Shown piece after piece: positions 50,534-59,473 of a stretch of 64,000 nt of DNA (the first letter of the stretch is position 1; every line of letters begins with the position of its first letter). Source of the stretch: an uncultured Eubacteriales bacterium (GTDB lineage: Bacteria; Bacillota; Clostridia; Christensenellales; UMGS416); contig UQLW01000003.1 in assembly GCA_900542005.1 (NCBI GenBank), positions 1-64,000 on the forward strand, written 5' to 3'. A model generated the notes under the pieces. It was not told the origin of the DNA. It ran no database searches and saw only the letters and a list, made by a program, of their open reading frames with translations. The position numbers were made by a program, and so were the translations under genes.

Positions 50534-51712
50534 CTATGGCTGCGGCGCCTCCATCAGCGGATTGACCCGGTATTCCGCCACCAATAGGTCCACCATGCGG
50601 CCGTAGCTGTTCACGCCGGCTTCCTGCAGGTTGCCCCGCAGGAAGGCGTCGTTGCTGGCGGTGGAGGCGTCGGCGACGGGGCCCTCATATTGGTCCCAGA
50701 AGGCGCTGTTTTCCCTCAGGTCGGCGGCTACAGGCGCTGAAAAAAGCGGCAGCAGCCGGGCATAGGCTTCGCGGTCCACGGTATACAGCGCGTTCATCGC
50801 GTAGATGGAGGCCAGAAGATAGCCGGAATAAACGTAATCGGGCATGCCGCTGGCCCGGCAGGCCAGGAAGCTTAAATAGTTGGCTTCATCCTCCCGGGCA
50901 AAGCCGCGCTGATGGGCGGCCTCATGGGCGGCGGTGGAGGGCAGCAGGCAGGCCGGCGTCATGATGTTGACATTGGCCTCCATGGTATAGGGGATAAAGA
51001 TGCCGGTAATGTTTGCATAGCATAGCCCAACGGAGGCCGCCACCGCCTTGGGCGGGCCATAGGGCCGCGAGGCCAGGGCCGGCACCTGTTCACCCAGGGC
51101 GGACCAGGCGGCGACCGCCCCCTGGAGCACCTGTTGGGGCGTGCCGGCGCTCTGCAGGGTACCGTCTGCCTGCCGGGCGGTGCGCGCGGCAGCTTCGTTG
51201 GTCCGCTCGATCAGCACGCGGCAGAGCCCCTCCAGGGTTTCCGCGTCGGCAGCCTGCGCGGTATCATAGCCCAGGATATCGGCCAGCGGCAGCCGCTGGT
51301 ACTGGAGCCCCCAAAGACCATAGAATAGAAGATACGAGACGCTGGAGACAGCCAGCAGCCCGCTCATGACCCGGCAAAAGCGGTAGATCGGATGCGGGCG
51401 GGTAAAAAGCCGGATACCCTGAACCACAAAAAGAGCCAGCAGGCCGGCAATCAGCCCATAGAGCAGCCACTCGGCCAGGGAGAAGGGAATCCATCCGGTC
51501 AGCCGGTCGACTGCGTGGGAAAGGACAGGGTAAATTTTGCCGCTGTAGACGGCCTCCACCCTCTCGGGAGCGCGCCCTGCCCAAAGGAAGAGGGCGCGGC
51601 CCAAAGGCGCGCAGAGCAGGGCCAGGCTGAGCGGGAAGATCAGCCTGCGCCAGCCCCGGCCCTGCGGATGCCCGCCGGCCGCCTCCCAAAGCGAATCAAG
51701 CCATTTTTTCAT
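50534..51712 (-). CDS. DUF3810 membrane protein with HExxH motif
   Basis: 392 residues from the ATG at 51712 with AGGAG upstream. Three N-terminal hydrophobic helices (about 20-130) are followed by a soluble domain holding HEAAHQRGFAREDEANYLSF near residues 255-274, a zinc-peptidase-like HExxH with a downstream Glu. DUF3810 proteins are frequent in Clostridia and Bacteroidota; activity is not established to my knowledge. The promoter lies within the end of the upstream lipoprotein gene. Confidence 0.82.
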   Translation of the reverse strand: MKKWLDSLWEAAGGHPQGRGWRRLIFPLSLALLCAPLGRALFLWAGRAPERVEAVYSGKIYPVLSHAVDRLTGWIPFSLAEWLLYGLIAGLLALFVVQGIRLFTRPHPIYRFCRVMSGLLAVSSVSYLLFYGLWGLQYQRLPLADILGYDTAQAADAETLEGLCRVLIERTNEAAARTARQADGTLQSAGTPQQVLQGAVAAWSALGEQVPALASRPYGPPKAVAASVGLCYANITGIFIPYTMEANVNIMTPACLLPSTAAHEAAHQRGFAREDEANYLSFLACRASGMPDYVYSGYLLASIYAMNALYTVDREAYARLLPLFSAPVAADLRENSAFWDQYEGPVADASTASNDAFLRGNLQEAGVNSYGRMVDLLVAEYRVNPLMEAPQP

Positions 51713-51740
51713 AGCAGCTCCTGTGGGCGAATTTGCTGCT

Positions 51741-51769
51741 ATTATAATGCCCCGCAGCTTGAAATTCAA
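51741..51769 (-). promoter_or_regulatory. Promoter of the DUF3810 gene
   Basis: On the minus strand TTGAAT and TATAAT are 17 bases apart. The -35 overlaps the last codons of the lipoprotein gene. Confidence 0.8.
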
Positions 51770-52209
51770 GGACGGAAGGTATCCAGCAGGCGGGAGGTCC
51801 AGGCGGATGGGGGCGATTCATAGACAACAAAGGGCTCGCCGGAGGCCGTAGGAGGGAAGAGCAGCACCACCGGCCCGCTGCGGATCTGCCCTGGAGGCGT
51901 CTGGACGTTGAGCAGCACCGTATCGGCATAGCCCTCACAGTAAATGAGCAGCGTGGCCTCGCCCCAAGAGGGGTCAGAGGGGCGTAGGGCGGCAGGGCAG
52001 GAAAGATAGAGCGCCTCCGTGCGCCCCTGGCTGTCAGTTTGGCTAACCTGGCCGGTCTGGGCCAGCACCACCTGCGCGCCGGCCACGGGCTGGCCGCTGG
52101 ATCCGTCCTGTAGGGTTACGATCAGGGCGCCCTGCTCCAGGGGCCGCGCGCAGCCGCCCAGCAGCAGGGCGGCTGCCGCCAGCAGCGCCGCAGCCATGCG
52201 TTTTGCCAT
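51766..52209 (-). CDS. Small lipoprotein with carboxypeptidase-regulatory-like domain
   Basis: 147 residues. Signal and lipobox LLGGC with Cys at residue 20. The middle, from ALIVTLQDGSSGQPVAGAQVVL to the DSQGRTEA turn, resembles a carboxypeptidase-regulatory beta-sandwich, a common adhesion or surface module. The tail ends DTFRP. AAGGAGG precedes the ATG. Function unknown; the lipoprotein call is firmer than the domain call. Confidence 0.7.
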   Translation of the reverse strand: MAKRMAAALLAAAALLLGGCARPLEQGALIVTLQDGSSGQPVAGAQVVLAQTGQVSQTDSQGRTEALYLSCPAALRPSDPSWGEATLLIYCEGYADTVLLNVQTPPGQIRSGPVVLLFPPTASGEPFVVYESPPSAWTSRLLDTFRP

Positions 52210-52267
52210 TTGCCATCCTCCTTCTCTGTCCTATTGGATGACGGCGCGCGCCATTTTATGATTTTCT

Positions 52268-52296
52268 TTGCAAATCCCGCGGTTTTGCTCTATAAT
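52268..52296 (+). promoter_or_regulatory. Promoter of pgi
   Basis: TTGCAA and TATAAT with 17 bases between, 40 bases before pgi. Confidence 0.85.
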
Positions 52297-52335
52297 AGGC
52301 TTGTTCAATGTGCATATGCAGGAAAGGAGACACAC

Positions 52336-53799
52336 ATGACCCGATACCTCGACGATAGCTGGCGTAAGTCCATGGAGATTCGCTGGGATTATAACAACCT
52401 GATGCAGGAATATGTGGAGGGCGATCATCCCGCCAAGAAGGTGGGCGCCATTACCGCGGAAGACATTGAGAAGCTGATGCCTAAAATCACGCGCGCCCAG
52501 GCTTCTCTGGCCCGCAAGTGGGGAAAGGCCTCCAAGATGATGGCCTGGACCAAGCTCCCCGCGGGACAAAAGGGCGTGGTCGCCGATATCCTGAAAACCG
52601 CAAAGCGCGTACAGGATCATTTTGAATCCTTTGTGGTGCTGGGCATTGGCGGTTCGGCCCTGGGCCCCATCGCTGTGCAGCAGGCGCTGAACCATATGCG
52701 GTATAACGAGCTTTCCCGCGAGGCACGCGGTGGATGCCCCAAGTTCTATGTGGAGGACAACGTGGACCCCGAGCGGATGGCTTCGCTGCTGGATGTGATT
52801 GATCCGGCGACCACCTGCTTTAACGTCATTACCAAATCCGGCTCGACCAGCGAGACGATGAGCCAGTATATGATCATCTCCCACCTGCTCAAGGAGAAGC
52901 TGGGCGATAAATGGAGCCGGCATATCATCGCCACGACCGATAAGAAGAACGGGAACCTTGTCAAGATCGCCAAGGCTGAGGGCATTAAGACCTTTGTGGT
53001 TCCCGACGGGGTGGGCGGCCGCTTCTCCGAGACCTGCCCGGTAGGCCTGCTGCCTGCGGCTGTCTGCGGGATCGATATTGAGGAGCTGCTGGCCGGCGCC
53101 GAGACTATGGATGAGCGCTGCAAGAATCCCGACGTCCATACCAACATTGGTTGGATGGCTGGTATCCTCATGTATATCGCCATGACGCAGAAGGGCAAGA
53201 ACGTCCAGGTGATGATGCCCTATGCCGACAGCCTTAAGTACATCGCCGACTGGTACTGCCAGCTGTGGGGCGAGTCGCTGGGCAAGAAGTACTCCCTGCG
53301 GGGCAAGGTCGTGCATACCGGCCAGACGCCGGTCAAGTCCCTGGGCGTTACGGATCAGCACAGCCAGGTACAGCTCTATGCCGAGGGGCCCTTTGACAAG
53401 GTTATCACCTTCCTCAAGGTGGAAAACTATCGGGCCCAGGTAGAGATCCCCGAGGAGTGCATGGAGTATCCCAACGTAGCCTTCCTGGCGGGGCATACCA
53501 TGAACGAGCTGATTGCCAAGGAGCAGATGGCCACCGAATACGCCCTGACCCGGGCGGGTAAGCTCAACCAGACCATCATCCTGCCGGAGGTCAACGCCTA
53601 TACCCTGGGGCAGCTGCTCTATCTCTTCCAGGTGCAGACAGCCGTTACCGGCGAGCTGCTGGGCATCGACGCCTTTGACCAGCCCGGCGTGGAGGAGGGC
53701 AAGAACGCGACCTATGCGCTCTTTGGCCGCCCTGGGTATGAGGAAAAGCGCGCTGAGCTGGAAGCCCGCAAGGCCAAAAGCGAGCAGTACATGCTGTAA
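52336..53799 (+). CDS. pgi: Glucose-6-phosphate isomerase
   Basis: Interconverts glucose-6-phosphate and fructose-6-phosphate. 487 residues from the ATG at 52336 after AAAGGAG; the open frame extends upstream over the promoter. The sugar-phosphate loops VLGIGGSALGP near 98 and ITKSGSTSETM near 163, the catalytic Glu region LWGESLGKKY and His region VTDQHSQVQLY are present. A little longer than the 450-residue Bacillus enzyme. Single-gene unit. Confidence 0.94.
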   Translation: MTRYLDDSWRKSMEIRWDYNNLMQEYVEGDHPAKKVGAITAEDIEKLMPKITRAQASLARKWGKASKMMAWTKLPAGQKGVVADILKTAKRVQDHFESFVVLGIGGSALGPIAVQQALNHMRYNELSREARGGCPKFYVEDNVDPERMASLLDVIDPATTCFNVITKSGSTSETMSQYMIISHLLKEKLGDKWSRHIIATTDKKNGNLVKIAKAEGIKTFVVPDGVGGRFSETCPVGLLPAAVCGIDIEELLAGAETMDERCKNPDVHTNIGWMAGILMYIAMTQKGKNVQVMMPYADSLKYIADWYCQLWGESLGKKYSLRGKVVHTGQTPVKSLGVTDQHSQVQLYAEGPFDKVITFLKVENYRAQVEIPEECMEYPNVAFLAGHTMNELIAKEQMATEYALTRAGKLNQTIILPEVNAYTLGQLLYLFQVQTAVTGELLGIDAFDQPGVEEGKNATYALFGRPGYEEKRAELEARKAKSEQYML

Positions 53800-53820
53800 A
53801 ACATAAAGGACGCAAACCCA

Positions 53821-53850
53821 AAAAGCGAGGCGGCAGCCTCGCTTTTTTTT
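53821..53850 (+). terminator. Intrinsic terminator after pgi
   Basis: AAAAGCGAGGC, loop GGCA, GCCTCGCTTTTTTTT. Confidence 0.92.
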
Positions 53851-53930
53851 GCCCGAGGCCGCCGGGGTTAACCCACGGATCAGACAGGAAAAGAAAAAGC
53901 GCCCCGCCAGGGGGCGCTGGTTAGGATAAG

Positions 53931-55088
53931 TCAGATCACACGGACCCGGGAAATCGCGCTGACAGAGGCAATGGTATCCAGGGTGGAGGCGTCAGGCTCC
54001 CGGGAAATGTCGACCATGGTGTAAGCCCAATCGCCGCGGGACTTGTTCATCATGCCGCCGATGTTGATGCCGGCGGCGCCCAGGGCAGCCGTGATGGGCC
54101 CTACGATATTGGCGACATTGCGGTGCAGCACGCAGAGCCGGTGCGCGTCGGAGCGGGGCATCGCGCAGTCGGGGAAATTGACCGAATGGGTGATATTGCC
54201 GTTCTCCAGGTAGTCGTAAAGCTCGCGGGCGGCCATCTGCGCGCAGTTCTCCTCGGATTCCGGCGTGGATGCGCCCAGATGGGGAATGGCAATGACCTTG
54301 GGGTGGCAGAGTATTTCGTCGTTGGGGAAGTCGGTCACATAGCGGACCAGCTTATCCCCGGAGAGCGCATCCAGCAGCGCGCCGGTATCGACCAGCTCGC
54401 CCCGGGAGAAGTTCAGCAGCACAGCGCCTTCCTTCATCATGCCCAGGCGGGCTGCGTTTACCATGCCGCGGGTCTGGCCGTTCAGCGGCAGGTGGAGCGT
54501 AATATAGTCGCACTCGGCAAAGAGGGTATCCATATCGTCCACCCGGGTCACCTGACGGGTCAGGTGCAGGGCGGCGTCCACCGACATAAAGGGATCATAG
54601 CCGTATACCTTCATATCCAGGCCCACGGCGGCGTTGGCCACCAGCACGCCGATGGCGCCCATCCCCACAACGCCCAGGCGCTTGCCCTTAAGCTCAGGAC
54701 CGACAAACTGGCTTTTTCCCTTTTCCACCATCTTGGCCACAGCGGCGCCCTGGCCCTTCAGGCCATAGGCCCATTGGATACCGCCGATGATGTCGCGGCC
54801 GGAGAGCAGCAGCCCGGCAATCACCAGCTCGCGCACGGCGTTGGCGTTAGCGCCCGGCGTATTGAAGACCACAATGCCCGCCTCCGCGCACTTTTCCACC
54901 GGGATGTTGTTGGTACCGGCGCCGGCGCGGCCAATGGCCTTAAGTCCAGCCGGCAGCTCCATGGCGTGCATGTCGGCGGAGCGCACCAAAATGGCGTCGG
55001 GACCGGCAACCTCCTCGCCGACCTCATAGCGCTCCGGCAGTTCCTCGTAAATAATGGGTGAAATGGAATTCAGCAGTTGAATTTTCAT
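53931..55088 (-). CDS. serA: D-3-phosphoglycerate dehydrogenase
   Basis: First step of serine synthesis (3-phosphoglycerate to phosphohydroxypyruvate, NAD). 385 residues: substrate domain, then Rossmann VVGMGAIGVLVANAAVG near 138-154, catalytic Arg in NFSRGELVD, His in IPHLGASTPESEEN near 270, and a C-terminal ACT domain from about 318 (NIGGMMNKSRGDWAYTMVDI) that usually mediates serine feedback. It is of the short type and lies nine bases after serC. Confidence 0.93.
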   Translation of the reverse strand: MKIQLLNSISPIIYEELPERYEVGEEVAGPDAILVRSADMHAMELPAGLKAIGRAGAGTNNIPVEKCAEAGIVVFNTPGANANAVRELVIAGLLLSGRDIIGGIQWAYGLKGQGAAVAKMVEKGKSQFVGPELKGKRLGVVGMGAIGVLVANAAVGLDMKVYGYDPFMSVDAALHLTRQVTRVDDMDTLFAECDYITLHLPLNGQTRGMVNAARLGMMKEGAVLLNFSRGELVDTGALLDALSGDKLVRYVTDFPNDEILCHPKVIAIPHLGASTPESEENCAQMAARELYDYLENGNITHSVNFPDCAMPRSDAHRLCVLHRNVANIVGPITAALGAAGINIGGMMNKSRGDWAYTMVDISREPDASTLDTIASVSAISRVRVI

Positions 55089-55097
55089 GATAGCCTC

Positions 55098-56180
55098 CTA
55101 TTTGTGGGCAAGCTCGAAAGCCTTCATATAGCTGATAAGGGCTTCAACGCCCTCCACCGGCATGGCGTTATAGATGCTGGCGCGGATCCCGCCGACGGAG
55201 CGATGGCCCTTCAGGTTGACCAAACCCTGCTGCTGGGCCCCCTGCAGGAACTCACGGGTCAGCTCATCGCTGGGCAGGGTGAAAGTGACGTTCATGATGG
55301 AGCGGTAGGGGCGCTGCGCCGCGCCGGTATAGAGGCTGGAGTTGTCAATCATATCGTACAGCAGCCCGGCCTTGTGGCGGTTGATCTTTTCCATTTCCGC
55401 CACGCCGCCCATCTTCAGCACCCAGTCATAGACCAGCCCGGCCATATAGATGGTCCAGCAGGGCGGCGTGTTATACATGCTGTCGTTATCAGCCATCAGC
55501 TGGTAATCCAGCAGCACCGGCGCGCCTGCCCGGAAATGCCCCAGAAGATCCCGGCGAACGATCACCACGGCCATACCGGCAGGGCCCATGTTTTTCTGGG
55601 CGCCGGCGTAGATCAGGCCAAAATCCTTTACGTCGTACACCTGCCCTAGGATGTTGGACGACATATCGGCCACCAGGGGGATACCGCCGGTTTCCGGAAG
55701 GCGGGGATAGGTGGTGCCGAAGATGGTGTTGTTGGTGGTGATATGCAGATAGCTGGCGCCGGGCGTCAGCATATCCGGCGTAATGGCGGGAATGTGGGTA
55801 TAGTTATCGGCCTTGGAGGAGGCGACGATGTTCACCGTGCCGTATTTTTTTGCCTCCGCCGCCGCCTTGGAGGAGAATTGACCGGTTTGCGTATAGTCGG
55901 CGCAGCCGCCCTCCGGCATCAGGTTCAGCGGTACGGCGGAGAACTGCATGGTGGCGCCGCCCTGCATGAAAAGCACGGCATACTCGTCTGGAATCCCCAT
56001 ACAACTGCGGAGGGAACGCTCAGATCGGGACAGGATGTCCTCGTACACGGGCGTGCGGTGGCTCATTTCCATCACGCTCATACCGGTGCCCTGGTAGTCG
56101 ACAAGATCCTTGGCGGCCTGCTCCAGCACGCTGACGGGCAGCATGGAAGGGCCGGCGGAGAAGTTGTAGATACGGCTCAT
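55098..56180 (-). CDS. serC: Phosphoserine aminotransferase
   Basis: Second step of serine synthesis, PLP-dependent. 360 residues from the ATG at 56180, which follows GGAGGG; seven more codons are open upstream. RIYNFSAGPSMLP at the start, the PLP lysine in LIYAGAQKNMGPAG near 193-206, and the C-terminal GHRSVGGIRASIYNAMP are typical. With serA it forms a two-gene operon. The gene for phosphoserine phosphatase is not here. Confidence 0.94.
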   Translation of the reverse strand: MSRIYNFSAGPSMLPVSVLEQAAKDLVDYQGTGMSVMEMSHRTPVYEDILSRSERSLRSCMGIPDEYAVLFMQGGATMQFSAVPLNLMPEGGCADYTQTGQFSSKAAAEAKKYGTVNIVASSKADNYTHIPAITPDMLTPGASYLHITTNNTIFGTTYPRLPETGGIPLVADMSSNILGQVYDVKDFGLIYAGAQKNMGPAGMAVVIVRRDLLGHFRAGAPVLLDYQLMADNDSMYNTPPCWTIYMAGLVYDWVLKMGGVAEMEKINRHKAGLLYDMIDNSSLYTGAAQRPYRSIMNVTFTLPSDELTREFLQGAQQQGLVNLKGHRSVGGIRASIYNAMPVEGVEALISYMKAFELAHK

Positions 56181-56220
56181 GGTGTTTCCCTCCTTTTTCA
56201 TTTTTCAGCGCAGGATATAG

Positions 56221-56330
56221 AAAAAGACACGCGGGTTTGGATGCTCCTGAAATACAGGGTATCAAAAACCCACAACGGCAAGCCGCTGTGAGAGGAGGCA
56301 TCTGCTTGGCAATAGCAAACCCGGTGTCTT
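56221..56330 (-). ncRNA. Structured 5' leader of serC-serA (possible riboswitch)
   Basis: On the minus strand a 14-bp closing helix (+ coordinates 56224-56239 with 56316-56330, arms AAGACAC/GTGTCTT and GGGTTTG/CAAACCC) encloses a second helix (56240-56248 with 56293-56302) and two inner hairpins (56257-56271; CACAACGGC/GCCGCTGTG 56271-56290). The 3' arm runs into five T in transcript sense, so the closing helix could terminate transcription. No T-box sequence is visible. Class unknown. Confidence 0.5.
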
Positions 56331-56374
56331 TGAGTATCCGGCCTGAAAATGCACCTTTCTTTAAGGTTGTTCTC

Positions 56375-56403
56375 ATTATAATGAGGCTTGGAGGAAATTA
56401 CAA
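56375..56403 (-). promoter_or_regulatory. Promoter of serC-serA
   Basis: On the minus strand TTGTAA and TATAAT are 17 bases apart. Transcripts would carry about 190 bases of leader. Confidence 0.8.
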
Positions 56404-56543
56404 GCCCCAAAATGGAAAAACAGCCGGTTTTTTGCAAAAGCAGCGAGGCTTGCCGCGCAGCGTCTTGCCGCCTGCAATTTGCCCCTAGCCGGCCGCGGCC
56501 CCGGGTGGTATAATAAAGCCATACTTTTTATAAGGAGGAGCGC

Positions 56544-57020
56544 ATGGAAGGCTTGCTGGGCAACAACGTAGTGGTACAGATTGGTATGGTGGTGGACGAC
56601 ATTGAAAAGGCTACCCGCGCCTGGGCCGAATTCCTGGGGATGGAGGAGCCGGCTATCATCACGACGGACGAATATCCCGTCACGAAAACGCAGTATCGCG
56701 GCGCGCCGTCAAAGGCCCGCTGCCGGCAGAGCTTTTTTCCGCTGGGCTCGCAGGTGAACCTGGAGCTTATCGAGCCTGACCGCGAGCCGTCCTATTGGCG
56801 GGAGTGCCTGGACCGCGATGGTCCCGGGTTTCACCATATCGCCTTTTTTGTGGAGGGGATGGCGGAAAAAAGCGTGATGCTGGAGGCCCATGGTATGCCG
56901 CTGACCATGAAGGGCGAGTGGAAGGGCGGGCGGTATGCCTACCATGACGCATCCGATAAGCTTCATATGGTGCTGGAGCTGCTGGAGGATGACCCGACCG
57001 CAGGAAGGATCATGGAATAG
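56544..57020 (+). CDS. VOC-family (glyoxalase-like) protein
   Basis: 158 residues with the two-module VOC fold. The first module is VVVQIGMVVDDIEKATRAWAEFLGM, and a second metal-site region is GPGFHHIAFFVEGM. This resembles glyoxalase I and methylmalonyl-CoA epimerase families; the substrate is not decided. AAGGAGG precedes the ATG. A TATAAT lies at 56509-56514 with a poor -35. It ends directly at the next gene's ATG, and the pair suggests sugar or keto-acid metabolism. Confidence 0.75.
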   Translation: MEGLLGNNVVVQIGMVVDDIEKATRAWAEFLGMEEPAIITTDEYPVTKTQYRGAPSKARCRQSFFPLGSQVNLELIEPDREPSYWRECLDRDGPGFHHIAFFVEGMAEKSVMLEAHGMPLTMKGEWKGGRYAYHDASDKLHMVLELLEDDPTAGRIME

Positions 57021-57887
57021 ATGGCAAGGCTTCGCTTTGGCGCGCCGCTTTTTGCAGACGCCAGTACGCCCGAGGCGTGGATACGGGCCCTGAAGCGCAA
57101 GGGATATGGGGCGGCCTATGCGCCGCTGGAGCCGGGCGCGCCTGATTCGCTGGTGGAGGAATACCGCCAGGCCGCCAGGGAAAATGATATCGTCATCGCC
57201 GAGGTGGGCGCCTGGTGCCTGCATCCGCTATCTGCCGATCGGGAAATCGCCCGCGCGGGCATCGAAGAGACGGCCCGGAGATTGGCCTTTGCCGACCGGC
57301 TGGGGGCGCTGTGCTGTGTGAACGTATCCACCAGCCGGGGCGCGGTTTGGGACGGCCCCGACGCGCGGAATCTGACGGAAGAAACCTTCGGCATGGTGGT
57401 GGAATCAATCCGGGAGATCCTGCGGCTGGCCGCGCCGGAGAAGGCCTGCTATGCCCTGGAGATGATGCCCTGGATGTACCCCACCTGCCTGGAGGACGAG
57501 GAGCGGCTGCTGCAGGCCGTGAACCATCCCCGCTTCCGGGTGCATTATGATCCCTGTAATACCGTAAACACGGTGGAAAAATTCTTCCATAACGGCGCAA
57601 TGATGGAGCGCTTTGTGTCCGCCCTGCATGACAAGCTGCTTAGCGTCCATGTCAAGGATGTGCAGCTGATGGGCAACATGACCCTGCATTTCGAGGAACG
57701 CTGTCCGGGCGACGGCGGGCTCGATCATGGGCGGCTGCTGCGGGCCGTGGCGCGTGATTGCCCCGATGCGCCGCTGATGCTGGAGCATATGAGCGCTGAG
57801 GCCGACTATGACCGGGGCATGGCCTATCTTCGCAGCGTGGCCGACCGGCTGGGCCTGGACTATGTGCGGCCCATGGAGTTGGTCTAG
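57021..57887 (+). CDS. Sugar phosphate isomerase/epimerase-like protein
   Basis: 288 residues of a TIM-barrel of the xylose-isomerase-like group. Candidate metal ligands are the Glu in ALEMMPW (about 151), the Asp in HYDPCNT (about 177), the His in SVHVKDVQ (about 210) and the Glu in LEHMS (about 254). The short N-terminus FGAPLFADASTPEAW is typical. Its ATG follows the VOC stop without a gap. Substrate unknown; hydroxypyruvate isomerase or an inositol-pathway enzyme are alternatives. Confidence 0.75.
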   Translation: MARLRFGAPLFADASTPEAWIRALKRKGYGAAYAPLEPGAPDSLVEEYRQAARENDIVIAEVGAWCLHPLSADREIARAGIEETARRLAFADRLGALCCVNVSTSRGAVWDGPDARNLTEETFGMVVESIREILRLAAPEKACYALEMMPWMYPTCLEDEERLLQAVNHPRFRVHYDPCNTVNTVEKFFHNGAMMERFVSALHDKLLSVHVKDVQLMGNMTLHFEERCPGDGGLDHGRLLRAVARDCPDAPLMLEHMSAEADYDRGMAYLRSVADRLGLDYVRPMELV

Positions 57888-57908
57888 CTCCCCGAATATC
57901 GCAAGGCT

Positions 57909-59171
57909 TTATTGGCTTTCCCTCTGCGGGAAAGCCATTTCTTTCGGCTTCAGCCCCTCCTGGTCGAAAATGCGTGCCGCCTCCAGGCAGATGTTGAGCG
58001 TCTGGCGCAGGCATTCGGGATTTATCGCGCCGCTGGTATCGTAGCGGGTATGATAGTCCGGCTGCGGATGATGGTCGACGCCGCAGAGGCTGCAGGCGGC
58101 CAGGCCCAGACGGGAAAAGGCCTCGGCGTCGGTGGCGCCGGGATAGGGAGGGGCCTTGGGCAGGGGGTACCCGCAGGCGGCAGCGGCCCGCTGCAACAGC
58201 CCGACGGCCTCCGGGCTGTTGGCCTGCAGGCCGTTGATGCCGCGGGGATAGACCATCAGCTGCGCTGGATCCTTCAGGGTATCCAGGGCAATGAATACGG
58301 TTTCGATCCCGGCAAGCTCGCTTCGGTGGGCCCGGGCAAAGGCCTGCGCGCCCCGGAGGCCCGCCTCCTCAGCGCCGGTAATCAGGCAGCCGATCTCGGT
58401 ATGGGCAAAGCGGGTGTGCCGCTCGGATAGCTCCTTGATGACGGCCATGGCCGTAAAGCAGCCGGAAAGGTTGTCGTTGGCCCCGTCAGTTACTACGCCC
58501 CAGTTGATGAAGAGGAGAATACCGGCGAAAAAAGGGGCGAAGAGAGAGACGGCCAGGCCGGACCATAGCCCAGAGGAGGACGGGAGCGCCGCGCCAAGAC
58601 GGCGCGCCAGCAGGAACGACTGCAGCAGGATGAGCGCCAGCATACCCAGAGTAGCCCCCGCGGTCAACGGCCAGAGCAGCCGCCTGAATCCAGGCAGGAA
58701 GTAGCGCATCTCATAGGCGGCGTCAGCGTGCCCGCCGAAGATGATGCGCCGTCGGACCTCGTGAACCGGCCGCCGGCAAGCGTACAGATTGCAGGAGACG
58801 GCCCGGGGAAATAGGGGATCGATCAAGCGCCGGTAGAGCACGAATTCACATACCCCCATCAGCAGCGCGCCTGCCGAAGCGGCCAGGCCCAGCGCCGGGA
58901 ACAGGGGCGCGGGCAGCAGGAGCCCGGCCCAGTAAAGGCCCAGCGAGCACAGGTTCAGCCCGCCGGCCAGCGCCAGCCACCCAAGAAAGGCCTTGGGATG
59001 CAGCGTAAAGGGCTCAAGGTTCACAGCGTCGCACCAGGGAGCCAGCAGCCGCTTGAAGTATTGCTGGCAGCGGCGCTCGGCCTGGCTGCCAGCGCAGCGG
59101 CCGCGGAAGTGGCGGCATGCGGTCCGGATACCCGCAGTCATGAAATCCAAGGTGCTTTGGCGGCTCCCCAT
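57909..59171 (-). CDS. Membrane-anchored M28-family peptidase
   Basis: 420 residues from the ATG at 59171, after GGAGGG; 38 more codons are open upstream without a good site. Two groups of hydrophobic helices (about 68-125 and 175-230) flank the enzyme. M28 metal ligands: HAD in GGHADAAYEM, Asp in DGANDNLSG, the EE pair in TGAEEAGLRGA, Asp in GATDAEAF and His in VDHHPQPDYHTRYDT. The helices inserted between the first His and the rest are unusual for the family. Confidence 0.82.
   Translation of the reverse strand: MGSRQSTLDFMTAGIRTACRHFRGRCAGSQAERRCQQYFKRLLAPWCDAVNLEPFTLHPKAFLGWLALAGGLNLCSLGLYWAGLLLPAPLFPALGLAASAGALLMGVCEFVLYRRLIDPLFPRAVSCNLYACRRPVHEVRRRIIFGGHADAAYEMRYFLPGFRRLLWPLTAGATLGMLALILLQSFLLARRLGAALPSSSGLWSGLAVSLFAPFFAGILLFINWGVVTDGANDNLSGCFTAMAVIKELSERHTRFAHTEIGCLITGAEEAGLRGAQAFARAHRSELAGIETVFIALDTLKDPAQLMVYPRGINGLQANSPEAVGLLQRAAAACGYPLPKAPPYPGATDAEAFSRLGLAACSLCGVDHHPQPDYHTRYDTSGAINPECLRQTLNICLEAARIFDQEGLKPKEMAFPQRESQ
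57913..57937. terminator. Hairpin at the convergent ends of the sugar isomerase and M28 genes
   Basis: GGCTTTCCC, five bases, GGGAAAGCC, then ATTTCTTT. It overlaps the final codons of the M28 gene and may terminate the + strand pair. Confidence 0.45.
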
Positions 59172-59404
59172 GATATTTCCCTCCTTTGGCTCAGCGGGGA
59201 ATAGTATATGCCAAAGTATGAAAAATACACGGAAAGGGGCAGGAAAGGGCCAGGCTGGACCATGCGCTGGAGTGCGATGCTTCAATGATTTGACTATTTT
59301 TTTCTGGATAATGGCTTTTACGATAGATGTTTTTATTTCGTTCCTATGGAGGAGTCGTTGAACCTGTAATTTTGCAGATGCTCCGAGTGAGATGTGATAA
59401 AAAG

Positions 59405-59450
59405 AAAGGCCCGTTCAACACTTCTGCCATTAAGTGTTGAACAGGCCTTT
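59405..59450. repeat. 18-bp inverted repeat at the edge of the integrase remnant
   Basis: AAAGGCCCGTTCAACACT and AGTGTTGAACAGGCCTTT match except for one base, around a ten-base loop. There is no real T-run. It lies just where the integrase reading frame begins to be recognisable. The interval 59172-59404 shows no gene, tRNA or repeat I can support. Confidence 0.6.
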
Positions 59451-59473
59451 CGGATGGCCGTGTAAAGGAGCAT

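Noticed and set aside
56221..56403. Serine T-box leader before serC
   Set aside because: I looked for the conserved T-box core and specifier arrangement on the minus strand and did not see it, although the region is clearly folded.
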